From Lagopus muta (lineage: Eukaryota > Chordata > Aves > Galliformes > Phasianidae), in contig NC_064435.1 of the NCBI RefSeq assembly GCF_023343835.1, positions 64,738,134 through 64,802,133 of the forward strand: a stretch of DNA of 64,000 nucleotides. The letters are read 5' to 3'. Of the stretch, positions 13,801-27,540 are shown one piece after another. The notes beneath the pieces were generated by a model. The model saw only the letters and a list, made by a program, of their open reading frames with translations. It was not told the origin of the DNA and searched no databases. Both the position numbers and the translations under genes were made by a program. The first letter of the stretch is position 1, and each line of letters opens with the position of its first letter.

Positions 13801-14345
13801 CTGAAGATGGACACTTAAGCCATTCCTTTCTCACAAAATACAGACAAGATCCTCTCCAACATACTTGGAACTCTCACTTGAGATCTGGGCTTCCAATCCT
13901 TCAAAAGTCCAAAGGTATTTGACACTACACCCCCCGCTCCTTCGTGCAGTTCATTCATTCACACACTTCCTTTCTCTCTTCATCTCTCTTCAATCCAATG
14001 AGCGTTTAATCACTTCACAGTTAAAGATGATCCAATTTCTAAGGGACAGAAAGCCTAAACTTTCTGACCCATTACCTCTTCTCAAAATTTACTCTATAAC
14101 TTGGTCCTTAAGCTGCTCTTGTGCGAGGTAGAAAATGCAAGTAAGTTCATATCTACTTAGAGGTGGGATTTGAAACAGGATCTCCCTACTGGACAAACGC
14201 CTTTAGGTCAAAAAGAGGGTGTCAACACCACACTCAAAGAATGTCTTTTATGTTGTATCCTGCAGATGCGGCATTCATTTCTAAGTCTGAAATCCTAATA
14301 CGCCTGAAGTGCAAGACATTCAGCGCTTGTAGAGGACCAAGACTT
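7827..14345. other. intergenic, no gene recognised
   Basis: AT-rich sequence with homopolymer runs near 11,015-11,031 (T, after a short TTCTG repeat) and 11,523-11,548 (A, then CA repeats). A block at 8,275-8,575 is open on both strands but has no recognisable protein, no splice signals matched to a neighbour and no start context of note. Nothing else could be supported. Confidence 0.55.
11523..11565. repeat. poly(A) run followed by (CA)n and (CAA)n
   Basis: Twenty-six consecutive A are followed by a short CA repeat and CAA units. This may be a retroposon tail, but no body is recognised on its left. Confidence 0.9.
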
Positions 14346-14412
14346 CACAGAATCACAGAATTGTAGGGGTTGGAAGGGACCTCCAGAGATCATTGAGTCC
14401 AACCCCCTTAGA
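14346..14412 (-). mobile_element. short CR1 3'-end fragment
   Basis: The sequence cacagaatcacagaattg followed by ggggttggaagggacctcc and gagatcattgagtccaaccc is the antisense CR1 3' terminus. It is about 65 bp long and lacks everything upstream, so it is a strongly 5'-truncated copy. Confidence 0.85.
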
Positions 14413-17400
14413 AGAAGACTTAAAGAACACATCAATGTCCTTAAAATTAGAAGCTTAATCTACATCTGATGTTCATTTTAGAGACAAACTGTTCTGTGTC
14501 TACATGACTATAAAGGCATACATCTTCACCTACAGCACATCCAAGTAACTTCAGCTTCAGAATCTAGAACACAGAGCAGTTGGCTTTAACAGAGGAGAAA
14601 TCTAGGAGATAAATTTGGGCTCTGTAAATTAAAAGCTAAATTTTTTTTATAAGATCCTGAACACTGCAGGTATGTGGAGAACCTGGTGATGGCATGAAGG
14701 TGTACTAGGAGACTGCAAATGAGGGCTACAGATCTGTTTAATTGCAATCTTTCCAACTTGTCTCAGCTGAAATTAATTCTTTCATGTGGCAGCTTCACAT
14801 ACGTATGTTACCTGTGCAGTTGAGCACAATTTGGGTATGAATTTGCCTGAATTCATTCTTATTCAATAGCAAGCACAGACCCTGTGAACACCATAAATTT
14901 TACTATGAACTTCACACAAATATCTCTCTATAAGTAATTTTATACCCATATAGGAAGAGGCTTTTAACATTCCATGCTGCACTGCTACTGAAATCTCATG
15001 GGTGTATGAGATAGACACATTTTATGACCTCTTAACTAATTATTGTGCCATTGCTACCTGTCATACTTTCTATATTTGCTGACCCCATACTATACTTACA
15101 TACCTCTGTTCACATGATTTCAGAACGAATATGACTTTCCTCTCATATCCATTTTCATCCAACTCTGATCTGTCCCTTTTTTGAAATTCTGAGCTGGTTT
15201 TCATGAAAATCTAAAATCAAAGTTCTTATTCTCTTTAATGCTCCGGGATATGGCCTTATCTCATGCTATTATTAAAAATGGAAAGCTCTTTTATATAGGT
15301 ATATTTTTGACCTCTGCTCTTCCCTATTTGGAACAAAATCTGCAGCATTGTGGCCAAGAATAGAAGCAGCATTGCTCAGCTCCCAGTTCTATACTTTAAC
15401 CACTAGATGATGCTTCCTGTGAGTATATAAAATTTCATTTAAATGCAAAACTCACTACGTTTGCTTCTGCTTGTGATGCATTCAATTTTTTTTTTTTTTA
15501 TTATGTCCTGCCCGTCCTTGACTTCCTTTGTCCTCCCTGATCTTAACAGATTTTCAAGGTCCAATACAAGAGTAAAGGAGGGTTTACACTACTACTTGTC
15601 ACTTAGCTTGTATGAGAAAGGTTCCCATCAAACAGCTGGGAATGTTATTGTACCACAGTCAGCCCTGTTCAAACAAATGGCTTGCATGACTTTGCGTGAA
15701 GAAAACTTTTTGTAATGCAGATATTATAGGAAAGAAACAGAAACCTTCTGAGGATATTATCACCAGTCAGGTATTTATATTACCCAAGGGTTTAACATTT
15801 TCAATACGCAATTACATGTCCAAAAATCATTTTTTTGCAGCCACAAGGATAAACCAGGATGCATTCCACTTAACCCAAGGGCATTATATTCGTATAAAAT
15901 AATATAAAGTCAGAGACAATCCCAGTCAATTGCCATTAAAGTGAAATTAAAATGAACACTGTGGTTCTGTAGGTAAAGTTAACAGGCAAGCAGATAAAGA
16001 GATGTTGTTGGTATATTGTAGTCTGCCAAGAACTTAAGACTACCAAGAAATTAATAAATAGGAGCAAATAAGAGAATAAAGAAAAGAGGCTGCATTGAAC
16101 ATCAGTCTCATGCAAAAGCTTTTAGTACTAGAAGTATGATTTACTTGTGACTGTGTGTCATGAAATCATTTTCTGAGGGCAGGAGGAGGATAAAATAAAC
16201 ATGCTATTTTGTACAAAAGCTTGGATTCTATTTAAAAAGTCTTGTCACCAGAAATGAGGAGGAGTGTCTGAGTAAAAGCAACCATAAAAAACGGACATTA
16301 TCTTCTGGAAAAAAAAAAAAGAAATTGAGATTTGGGGCAGAACATATTTGATCAGCAGTATGATCATATGTTCATGTCATTTTGATCAAGAATAACAAGA
16401 ATAGACCACTAAGCTCCAAATTTGCATAGCATTTTAGTGCACAGCTTTCCACTGCATTGGTAAAAAGATACACTGAGTTAAGAACTGGCTGCATTTAGAG
16501 ATAGTCAAAATGGAAATTTCTGTTCTGCAGAAAATCCTGACCCTTCAGAATTTGATTATGCTCCATATCAGAAAGAATTCCATTACTTCCGAATTTCCTA
16601 TTAAACAAATGTCTTGAAAACAGATTCAGAAATCTAAAACAAAAGCATTCTGATAATGATAAGTCAATTAATTTTTATATGATTGATTGGCTTTAGTTTG
16701 ATGTAGTAAGAAGCTTTATATGAATTGTATCTAAATGTTATTGAAGCCACTTCAGATGACACTTCATATCAATGTAGTAATATAGTTATCATTAATATAT
16801 AACGTAAACGTAGACAGGACAAAATATAGAGCTGGCATTACTAAACCAGATGACTCTTACAAAACTGAATTGTTTCTGACAGTTCTCCGTGGCTGCTTGC
16901 ACCACATCTGCTACAAAACCTTAAAATACAGACTATCCTCAATTCACTGGAAAAACATATGAACCCAAAACAATTTCCTTCCCCTTCTGCAAAACTGTTC
17001 CACTGAAAAATGTGATCAGTTTGGCCTCACCAGGAGGAGTGTGAGTTTTAGAACTGACAACAGTGGAGTTAAGATTTTTCCAACAGACTTCAGAAGGACT
17101 ACTCATGTACCTGAATACATGCAAACAACATCTGTATCAAGCTGGAACCTTAACAACAAAACTTCAAGGAAACTGACATTGTCTCAGCCTCACTTGACAG
17201 TACAGAGAGCAAGATACCCAGACATACTGCACAGACATTCAAAAGAAGCAAAAACAATTTCCAGCCACATTCATCTTCCTTGAATTTTCATCATTTGAAA
17301 TAACAGTAAAAAATAGATTCTTTCAAAATAAGTATGACCGGTCCACCAATTTTAAAGCATCTTCAACAAAAAGGAAGTGACACATTTATTTTTACCATAC

Positions 17401-18481
17401 ATTTTAAAAAAATCATACTGCTATTGCAAGTGGTGCATACCTAAAATCTGCATGATTATAAATAACATATTAATTTCTGACACTAAAGAGAGATTGTTCT
17501 CAACAGTTGATGTAATAAAACTAAACTATCCAGTCATGTTAACAAAAGAGAGTCCACAAAATGTGGGCAGATATGCCTCAGGCACCATCTATTACCGTGC
17601 ACATCTGCCCACAGGGCAGAATCCTATCATCTAGTGTTATCAAGAGGCTAAATGTATTTCTCAGGAAAAAAGTACAAACACTCCCAACAAATCATGGTGC
17701 TAAATATGTTTCCCTGTCAGCAAGGCATTGCCTTTTACTAAGGTTATGCCCAAGAGATAACTTTCTTTTATTTTCTGAATTGAAGGGAAAAAGTAGGCTC
17801 TCCTTTCCTGACTAACCCCTTCAGCATGTGCTTCACTACAGATTTGAAAAAGCTGTGTGGTACCTATTTGTCACGAAATAGGCAGGGGTTTCACTGCCCA
17901 CGCCTGGGCTTCTTTGCCCATCTACACTGCCCTCCACTTTTCTGATGGAACTTTGGAGGCTAAAATTCTTTTAGATGGCCACCGGCCTGGATATAAGCAT
18001 GGAGCTAAAGATCCTTACAGCATTTTGGGCCAGTGTAGACTGAAGTGGCATCCCCAATTCTGCATATCGTAAAAGAATGTCATCCCTATCTACCTCCAAG
18101 ACTACAACCACAAAGTAAAAGGCATCTTACTTTAAAAAAAAAAAAATAGAGAAGCATATTTAAGAAAGAGCAGGATATAACATGTCAAGTACAAAACATT
18201 CAGCAGAAATGACTTCAAATGACACTGAAATTTTCAGAACGATCACTTAAAAGCTGCTTTGTTTTCCTTAATTGAGGATTTATTTTCGGTACGTAGACTT
18301 CGTAATTTTGCTATCAGTAGGTGGAACGTACTCTCTAATCTCAACTTTATGCAATCGTTAGCCAGAGCTTTGCAACTACCTTTAAACAGATCACTGTATT
18401 TCATATTGCAGCATAACCTTGCTTAGTCTCTAAAATAAATTTACAAAGGGAGTGGAATACTCTGGGAATTGCTAATACAAT

Positions 18482-18489
<8 letters not shown>

Positions 18490-18518
<29 letters not shown>
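18490..18518. repeat. poly(T) run of 29
   Basis: Uninterrupted T homopolymer in intergenic DNA. No adjacent SINE or LINE body is recognised. Confidence 0.95.
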
Positions 18519-18521
<3 letters not shown>

Positions 18522-19256
18522 CTTGATGTCATTATCCAAAACCAACTTAAATTTGTTACTTTAAGTAGCCTGGGACACCAAATGGAACTGGAGCACTACT
18601 TCCCAGGTACAGAAATACAGTAGGAGACCACATTGAAAAGCCCCATTGTAAAGCAGACTGTCCAAGTAGCCAGCGCATACAAGAAAATCATTGTCAGCCC
18701 TTTTATGGCTGGTCCATGAGAGACTCACTCATGCTCAGAGAGCAAATACATAGTAAAAATGGAAAATGAGCACAGACACCTCAAGTACCAATGCTTCCAC
18801 TCATTCACTGAAGTGTTATTCTAAGGACCAAATGTCCATGTTAATAGATGTGTTGTACCTTTATGACAATAAAGCAACTCCACTGAAAGTCTCTAATCTC
18901 CATTTGGTACTAGTGAATATTGTTAGTGAACTTGCTGCATTTTTAAATGTACCAATATCGATTAAATAACAAACAAATTTTAGCATGTGTTTACTAATTA
19001 TCCCTGCATCAGCAAAAGCGAATTAGGCATTTAACAGTGATGAGAGTTAATGGCCTGACATAATGTACAAAAGTTTCACTTGAAGAGTGGACAATCCATA
19101 GTCACAGTACCACACAAAATTAGAGTAAGTGCAAGGGCAATTCCAGACCAGTTAAGGTTCCATAAACATGCATCATTTGTTGGCTCCTGCTGGTTTTCAT
19201 CAAGACAGAATGAAATAATTAAGCACATGATTCTGTACCCCATTTTCTTACCCTAG

Positions 19257-19277
19257 CCCCTCCCCCCTCCCCCCCCC
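19257..19277. repeat. C-rich run, G-quadruplex-capable on the - strand
   Basis: Runs of 4, 6 and 9 C are separated by single T or CT. On the - strand these are closely spaced G runs that could form a quadruplex. Confidence 0.7.
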
Positions 19278-21270
19278 TTAACTTACTCTTTTTTATTTAT
19301 TTATTTATTTTAAAGGAGTTTCCCTGGAGTTCTCCCAAGGTCTGAATCTATCTCTCCATTTAATCACTTTTGGTGTCTTTCCTTCTTCTTTGCAGCAATT
19401 TTGCCTGAGCACTCCTGGGACCGGTGTTGCATTACAAATTCATCAATGATTTGCTGCTTACTCTACATTATCCCGCAAGTGCTGAGGCAAACACTTCTTT
19501 GCCAGGATCAAATGATGTTCTATATTCGCCTGCAGTTTAAAATCTTGTTAATGTTGACACTTCTGATGAAAACTCTGCAGTGAAGCCAGAAGGAGTGAAG
19601 CCTGAAGGCTTTGGTGACTGCCACATAAATGGGTACCCAGCACATAAAGTTTTTCCATGCCCTCTATATGGCCACAGGGGCATCACCAACTTAGGCAGCA
19701 GTTTTCCCAGAAACAATCAGAAACAGAACCTAACATCCGTGGGTAACGTTGCTGATTGACGATAGGGTGACTATTTGCAACCCAATATTGCTAAATCAAT
19801 GTGCTTGAGAAAGAACTTTGTTCTAAAGTCAATTAACTTTAATTGAAAGTCTCCAAATTACTTCATTGAACTTTGGATCGAGCTCAATAAGAACTAATTA
19901 GGTCTCTACTCCAAAGCCTAGTTGTTGGAATTATCAATGGATTTTTGTTTGTTTGCTTTTGATATTGGATGAGGGGTTCTTTTTTTGAATGATGAAAAGT
20001 GACTGACACTGATTTAAAAGTTGCAAATACAGATGCAACAAGTAAAAAAATTTAATGTCAGGTAATAAGACTAGTAGAAAAATTTTACACACTCTGCAAA
20101 TGTCCACTTCATAGAGATGAGAAAAATACAAGTTACAGATACTGACAACTGCAATTAATCCAAAGCCTTACCCAGCCTTACATATGTTTAACATGTCTAT
20201 GCTAAAATTCTGTTTTTGCCAGCAAGATCTAGGACTGGAGTTGGACCTTCCAGAACTCACATCATTCTTATTTTCTAGAACTTCTGACACAGAAAATCAT
20301 GCATCTTAAATACTTACTATAATAGAGGAGATACTTGAAGAAAGTTGGTGATACAAATTCCTTATGTAGGAGTGAAATCACAGTAAATGGCTGAGCGGCC
20401 TTGGCACTTCCTGAAATTTATTTATTCTGGCAGCAGATCACCACCTGCAAGTCAGATTAAGAAATGTTCAAAATCTGTTAATCCTGAATTATATTAAAGT
20501 GAATTATATGTCATTTTTTCTCCTGATGATTTTCCTCCTATTTTTTCTTCCTTAAAAATTGTTCCAAGTAGACTATGATTTTTCTTTTCCTTTGGACTTT
20601 CTCCATTACTCTGAATAAATTGCCAAATCATCTCTGCATATAATTCTTGGCCAGTAGATTTATTTTTTTAAATGAAGTCTTCCTGGAAATTGCAGGAAAT
20701 ATTTAAAGTTCAAAGTATCATAAATGCAATTGACTCAAATTGTATTTATAGCATACAAACAGAAAATAGATAATATCATTCTTCCTGTGAATTGGTAGGA
20801 CAAAAAAACTGGCTTAACTTGGACCAGAGACTTAAAAAATGCTTAAAATCTGTCTTCAGACACTAGGGCCCAATTCTTTCTGACATTAAAAAATATCTAG
20901 TCATATTCTGACAGAACTTAGTCTGCATCCTTGCTCTTGAGCTCTGAGAAGCAAGTTACAAATGAAGGGGATAGCCCATCTTTGTGGCGTAACAGGGAGG
21001 GGAATGAGAGGAAAGACATGACTCACACACTCAGTTGGCGCATACAAAGGAAGAGAGAGAAAAGACCTCCCTGACAGGAAATAATGACCCTGAAATACAG
21101 GGGGATTGTTCCCCTCTTCTCTACCTCCTGCTCCCTTTGCCCACCAGAAGAATAAGCAATTCTCATGTTTGAGCTCAGGTGAATTCTAGCACCATGGTTT
21201 CCTATGCGTTGTGCCTACCTGCCTCTTTGAAAGAAGATGTGCACTGAAACTGTTCCATGCCTACTCTGAA

Positions 21271-21500
21271 TCACAGGTCACAGAATGGCTTGGGTTGGAA
21301 GGGACCTCAAAGATCATGAAGCTCCAACCTCCCTGCCACATGCAGGACCACCAACCTCCACATTTAATATTAGACCAGGCTGCCCAGGGCCCCATCCAAT
21401 CTGGCCTTGAACACCTCCAGGGACAGGGCACCTACATCCTCTCTGGGCACCCTGTTCCAGCATCCCACCACTCTCTCTGTAAAGAACTAGGTCACCATCT
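21271..21500 (-). mobile_element. CR1 3'-end copy
   Basis: It begins tcacaggtcacagaatggct, then ttgggttggaagggacctca, then agaccaggctgcccaggg, ggccttgaacacctccaggg and a control-like ctctctgtaaagaact. This is classic antisense avian CR1 with modest divergence. The frame on the + strand across it is CR1, not a host gene. Confidence 0.95.
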
Positions 21501-23679
21501 TAAAGCAGATGAAATATAAAGGCATGATGGGATGCATCTGGCCATCTCCATGGTTTAAGCACTAGCTTCTGGCAAAGTGCTTAGATAGATTCATGATGGG
21601 TGTAGGGCACACTCATCCTTTACTCTCTGTGTGGATATAAACAAATGTCAAAGTGATTGGGTCCGAAGCATTGGTGTACAGTGCTGGCTTGTAGTTAACA
21701 GCCTCTTGCAGGTCTGTGTGTTAACTGCAGGGCTATGGTGTACCCTGAACCAATGTAAGATTAGGAAGCAGTGACACCGTTGAGCTAAAGCCAATGAAAA
21801 TATGGGTGAATAGCCTATCTGAAAATCAGCCTCTTAATGTCTTACAGTTACACTGAATAATAGTTATTCAGATTTCTAATTACTATAAGAGTGCAAGTTA
21901 ATAAAAATAAAAAAATAGAAGAGCTTACATGCATTAAGTACCTGTGTGCCAGCCCACACTTAATGGCTCAGTTATGACATGTAAGTATCTTAGCAACATA
22001 TGTTAAAAATAACAACAACAGAACTGGCATTAATTTATGGCCAGTCAATCAGAATGATCCATAATATGGGAGTTTTTAACAAGCTGCTGTCCAACAGTTT
22101 TGACATGTTTTAAAACAAGCCCTGGAGAGGCTTAGAAGAAGTCTAAGCTTAATGACTCTCCATAGAGGAGGCGGCATAAAGATTTAGCAGATCGGCAGAC
22201 ATGAATGCACAGACCTTTGCAGCCAGACTGGAAATGACAAGCAATTTTTTAAACAGAGAAGCTTTATTTTTATATTATTGTATGCCGATTAAGTGAAGTC
22301 AGAGCATTGATTAAGCAATCTAAACTGAGAATATTCTATCCAAATTGGAGAGCATTCAGACATGCTGCTGGTTTCAAGGCTTTGAAATACAACTTCTTGT
22401 TTGATGCTTGAAGATACCTATCCTAGAGCCTCAGACAGTAATTGATGTCAAGCTGACACTGTAGTTCACAGATTTCAGTTGCACAGGCCATGCCACATAC
22501 ACAGCTCGTGTGTAAAAAATGCTTTGTCTGAAATGCTATCAACTGGGAAAAAGGATTAATAAAGCTGTCAACAAAAAACTTCTCCATACAAACACAGTAT
22601 TGGTTAAGCATACCAACAGCTCCAGTACAGTCTGAGCACCCATTACCCCCCCCTTCATCCTACCAGATGAAGTCACTTCTACACAAACCTCAGACTAAGC
22701 CTTTCACACACATTGCTAGGTTTATGCACAGATAAAATTCTAAGCTAATTTAATGGAAGTCACTGTATTTATACAGAAGTAAATGAGATCTGTGTGTCTA
22801 GAAATAATTAAAAATGTTTCTGATATTTTTTTTTTCCCCTTAGCAGAGCAGAATTTTCCAGGGGAGCTCTGAATACAAATTTTTGGCCCTCACAGATATT
22901 AAAGTTTGAGTGATTCATATTCTCATTCCCCTGAGTAGCTACATTATTAGACTGTATTTTCCTCAATTCATCAGAGATGAGGTTATGTCCATAGCCATAA
23001 AGCTGAGATAGTGGCAGGTCACAGGAGATTAAGTCCAGATAGGAAAACAGGCCCCTGACTACAACAGGAGCCAGAAGCATCTCAGTAGGCATTATGGAGC
23101 ATTTTGGAATTAAAAAGAATGCAATTTCATGGTTAAATATTTTGGTTTAGATGGCGTTTTTTGTTTCTTATTAAAAATAAATCTGTGAAAAGAACATCTT
23201 TCACTACAAATCCTCTAATGCACCAATAGAAAGCTGCCGCAATGAAAAATTTTCACCTTATTCAGGTCATTTTGGATGGACTGCTGAGTAAATAGCTACG
23301 CCATGTTATTTGTACCGCAGCTCTTTCTCCCCAGCTAAGAAAAGTCAACGTATGCATAAGCTGAAAATATGCATTATTTGTAAGAACACTGAGAAAAATA
23401 ATACAGTTCTTCAACTAATGATCTGTATATTTCACGTTTTTGAAAATTAAACCAGGTAGGTTTATATCTCCGGATTTTTAATCAATACCCATCACCCTAA
23501 CAGGCTATTAACAGAGAGTATGCACCTGATGTGGTTGAATTGTTTTCCTGAAAAGCTCCATGGCACGAATATATGCCTCACTGAGCAGACACTGCGAGCG
23601 AGACTGCACCTCAAATGCTGAGTTGAGTTTGGCCCCTCCCTTAAAGGATTGTGCACAGAGAAGAATAATAAGCTAGCAA
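21501..23679. other. intergenic, nothing recognised
   Basis: AT-rich sequence with no repeat family that I can name and no coding evidence. Confidence 0.5.
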
Positions 23680-24345
23680 AGGGACTGGAAAATAATACTA
23701 ATGAGGGAACTGAGGTTGTTTAGTTAGGAGAAGGATGAAGGAAGGCCTTATTGCTCCCTACAACATGAAACGAAGTTGCAACAAGGGCACTGTTCTCTTT
23801 TTCTCAGGTGATAAGTGAAAGGAGACAAGGTAGCAGTCACAAACTGTGCCACAAGAGGTTTAGATTGGATGTTAGGCAGAATTTCTGTACAGAGGGGGTG
23901 GTCAAGCATTGGCTTGGACTGCTCAGGGAGGTGGTGAAGCCCCCATTCCAGGAGGGATGTGTGGATGCAGCACTAGGGACAGGTTTTAGTGATATGTTGA
24001 AGCTGAAAAGATTATCATAGTGAAAACAGGAAAAGAAACAAACAGGAAAAGAATGCTCACCTGTATCCAAAGACCTAGATTTGCAAGAAAGATTCCACAG
24101 AGGGGAAATCTCCAGAAAGAGATCTTCCCCTAGTGGCAGTCAGCCCTTAAATGGGGGGTCTAGGAGGTCACACAGCTGAATTGCTTTCACCTGTGCTCCC
24201 ACAACTGACTCAGTCCTTTGCTCAGGTGATCAATCAGTGGTTCAGGCTGTGACTCAACAGTTCCCATACAGTGATGGGACTCAGAATGTCAGGCTGTTGG
24301 TTGAACTTGGTGATCTTGAAAGTCTTTCAATCTAGACAATTCTTT
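23680..24345 (+). mobile_element. CR1 copy interrupted by an LTR
   Basis: A sense-strand CR1 copy runs from about 23,680 (gaggttgtttagttaggag, then gaggtttagattggatgtta, caagcattgg and ctcagggaggtggtgaa) and breaks at 23,994. It resumes at 24,271 (gtgatgggactcagaatg, ggttgaacttggtgatcttg) and ends near 24,345 in a decayed terminal repeat (acaattct). The two parts join in consensus order once 23,995-24,270 is removed, so the inner segment is a later insertion. Confidence 0.85.
23995..24270. mobile_element. probable solo LTR, 276 bp, nested in CR1
   Basis: The segment starts TGTTGAAG and ends CCCATACA, giving the TG...CA (TGT...ACA) ends of retroviral LTRs. It is flanked by gtgata (23,989-23,994) and gtgatg (24,271-24,276), a 6-bp target-site duplication with one mismatch. 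It interrupts a recognisable CR1 at a point where the CR1 text is continuous without it. No internal retroviral region is present, so it reads as a solo LTR of an endogenous retrovirus left by recombination. The family is not identified. It shares its right-hand third with sequence near 47,200-47,300. Confidence 0.7.
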
Positions 24346-25839
24346 GACTTCCAGCGGTAATTTTTTTTTTTTTTTTTTTTTTTTTTTTCCCCTGTGGAGA
24401 TGAATTACTGAGTGCTACAGCAGAACCAGTATTTGACAACTATGTAGATACTTCTGGCCTAAATCTTGAAGAAAAGTTCTTCAAAACCCTTAATTACAAC
24501 AATTATGTGAGCACTTCTATGAGAAGTCTTTATGGTAAACACAGTATGAAAATCTTTTTACAGTGTTCTTGGTAGTTTTGCTGCCAGAGAGGTAAGCAAT
24601 AGCATTGTTCAAACACAAGATAACACAATGAAAACAAAGTTCTATTTCCTTTTCTATGACCCAGGATCCTACTTTCCTGAGAAGCTGACAATGTGGTAAG
24701 CATTGAATCACATACAGATTCTTCACTAATCCCCCCTTGATCCTTACTGACACACACAGGAGTGACAGTCCAGATACATTGTATTGGTCAAAGTTTCATT
24801 CACTGAGATGCTGAGGAAGTAAATGGATACATTTATGCAAGGAAGAGATTTAGTGGCTTTTATTATTATTATTATGACAGCAAAAAATGACACTATTCCA
24901 AACAGCTGGGCCCGTTATACTTTTGATTTTTTTTTTTTTCATTAACTCATGACTTTAAATGTATTTCATAATTTATTTGTAGTGGAAAAAAGAATGTATA
25001 AATAGAAACCACAGGAGAGCCATAATTCAGGTCACAGTTGTGAAGCTCACCAGCTAATCTGAAAATGCAAATGTGCTGAAATTTCTTAATATCTTCTCAA
25101 AATTGTGTAATATTACTTATGATCCCATGCTCAATCTAGTAAAAGGAAGCTTTTTATGCGACAAAAAATATTTTCAGCATTGTCATCGACTTCCTTGTTT
25201 GCTTTATACCTATAGCTCAAAATTTGTTAATTAACAGCCAAATCAGGTTTTTACCCATCTGCTGTCTTTTCACAGTAACTGATTAATAGATAATATATGC
25301 TCCTCTACAGGAGTGGCTAAATAATTTAATGTATCGTCAATGGAGTACATTCCATGCTTTCTCCTTCTACCAGCTACTTTGTCATACTGTGACAGATTAT
25401 TAAAGTAAGTGAAACAGTAGGAAAATAAATGAAATTTTGTCTCTTTTCATTCCCAGAACTATGCTGAAATTTCCTACTCCTGTTAATGATCATAGTGGAC
25501 AAAACTGGGAAAAGAAGTTCCTGCAATTGAGAGATTGAGAAGACAAGGAGGCAGAGTTCAGGTGCTGGTCACACCCTAAATGGGTGACTTTAGCTCATTT
25601 CCCACATTTTACAGTGACTGTAAAAAATGTTTGCTCTCTTTAGTCTTGGATGTGTTTTAACTGTTTCAACTGCAAGCTTTCTGGGGCAGAGTCTGCTGCT
25701 GATTATGTTTTTCCAGTATTCATGAAACTCAGCAATGACATATCTTGAGACTTAACAAAACTCCAGGTAATAAATAGTTACCTTATTAATGTCTATACCT
25801 AAAGGGATAATTCAATGAAAACAGTGAGGCACTCTTCAG
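24346..25839. other. intergenic, no gene recognised
   Basis: AT-rich sequence with a T run at 24,361-24,388 directly after the CR1 end. No coding or RNA features are supported. Confidence 0.5.
24361..24388. repeat. poly(T) run of 28
   Basis: T homopolymer about 15 bases beyond the decayed 3' end of the CR1 copy. CR1 does not normally end in poly(T) on the sense strand, so this may be an independent slippage tract. Confidence 0.95.
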
Positions 25840-26062
25840 TGATGCCCAGTGCCAATTCACGAGGCCTCAGGCACAAACTGGAACACAGGAGACCACCCAC
25901 TGACTTCTGTGCTGTGTGTGTGACAGAGCACTGGCACAAGCTGTGGAGTTTTGAAGATCTCCTTGGAGATCTTCAAAAGCCAACTGGACATAAGCCTGGG
26001 CAACCTGCTCTGGGTGTTCCTGCTGGAGCAAGGGTTGGGTCGGATGAGCTGCAGAGAACTCT
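25840..26062 (+). mobile_element. CR1 3' fragment
   Basis: Sense-strand text ctccttggagatcttcaaa, then agccaactggacataagcctg, gcaacctgctctggg and gagcaagggttgggtcggat is CR1 of the subgroup whose 3' part reads 'tggacatggtcctgg...ggttggaccagatgatctcc'. The extreme 3' repeat is lost. Confidence 0.75.
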
Positions 26063-27136
26063 TCTCACTCCATCCATGATTTGATTTTCTGATCTTTTTC
26101 CATATAACAATTAAGTTCTGCTAAAGACCGCTTTCCTGAGCACTCAGTACTCTAATTTTACATTTGGAAATCACCAGAATGCTAGAAGAAAACCCAATAA
26201 TATAATTTAAAACCTGTGTCAAGTGGTTAAAAGGCTATTAGAGACATACTAAACACTTGGAAGACTCTCTGCATCCATTGGTGGAACTGTTTCCCATCAG
26301 TCTCACCTTTCAAAATATTCTGTTCTTCTTATGATACTGCATGTGCACTTCTTTGACAGCTTTTGCAGTTCAGCTGAAAAAGTCACCGCTGTGAGAAAAT
26401 ACTGCACGTGGTGAAGGTACTTGGAGGAATGTAGATCTTTTTTTCTCACACAAATAACCTTCATAGTTTTAATTATGATATTAGTAGGATTATTTATGCA
26501 AGAGAGAAGCAAGGTTGGCATATGAACTTAAGAACTGCGCTCACATTGTAAAAGGGCAATAAAAAAGACATTTAAGATTTCTCATTATGTCTATATTGTA
26601 ATCGAGAAAAGAGACAGTAAATTGAACAAGTAGCTTTTAAAAGGGGCTGCCAGCAGCTAACAGGACCTTATGCGAAGAGATCCCACACATAACCTCATTG
26701 AATAACTGTTTCAAAAGAAGGTACTGGAAATAAGTAGAGTCCGTACAGAATGCCAGACGTACTTTCCACAAGCTAAAAACATCTGAGAGGTCAGGAAGTA
26801 CGAAGATAAAGTTTGATCTACCGAGAACCCAACTGAGTTAGATCTCACAAAGGATATGAAAACAAATATTAAAAGGCTCTCAGTCAGTTAAATAAAAAAG
26901 ACAAGGAAAAATGCTGTGCCACTATGGAGGAAAGATGGAGCAGACGCTAAACACAAGATTAGGAAAGGCTCTGAATAAGTATTTCTCCATATTTTTTCAA
27001 TAAAAATAATTAAGTTGGATTTAAAGACAAAAACAAGGTGAATAGATATGGGTATGTAAATAGAAATCACCACAGCTAACAAAGAAACGTAATTTGAAAA
27101 GTAAAATGCACCAAGCTTGCAGTGTGGTTAAACTTC
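26063..27136. other. intergenic, nothing recognised
   Basis: AT-rich, with no repeat family or gene that I can support. Confidence 0.5.
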
Positions 27137-27317
27137 TGCCCAGAAAGGCTGTGGATGCCCCATCCCTGAAAATGTTCAAGGCCAGGTTGGATGGGGCCCT
27201 GGGCAGCCTGTTCTAGTATTAAATGAGGAGGTTGGCAGCCCTGCCTGCAGCAGGGGGCCTGGAGCTTAATGATCCTTGAGGTCCCTTTCAACACAAGCCA
27301 TTCTGTGATTCTATGAT
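27137..27317 (+). mobile_element. CR1 3'-end copy with terminal repeat
   Basis: Sense CR1: tgcccagaaaggctgtggatgc, then ccatccctgaaaatgttcaa, ggccaggttggatgggg and a 3' end of ccattctgtgattctatgat. The terminal ATTCTRTGAT repeat is preserved. Confidence 0.95.
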
Positions 27318-27540
27318 CATTGTCCATGAGTTCTAAAAAATTCTGACACAGGTAGTGCTGATCCAGTGGCATATGTCTTTAATGGCATCATCACATTGGG
27401 AGTGAAACTGAAAAACAGTAAAGATAGTTTCTTTACATTAAAAGAGAAATTGCAAGAAAAATAAGAGAAGGCAGCAGACAGAACACGACAACTTATTACA
27501 TTTGACCTCAGCAGTATGCAAGGCTTAAAACACATTTTCA

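Larger units (their letters stand above)
14413..21270. other. intergenic, no gene recognised
   Basis: AT-rich DNA with a 29-base T run at 18,490-18,518 and a C-rich stretch at 19,257-19,277. Short frames are scattered on both strands, and none has splice signals or recognisable sequence. Confidence 0.55.
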
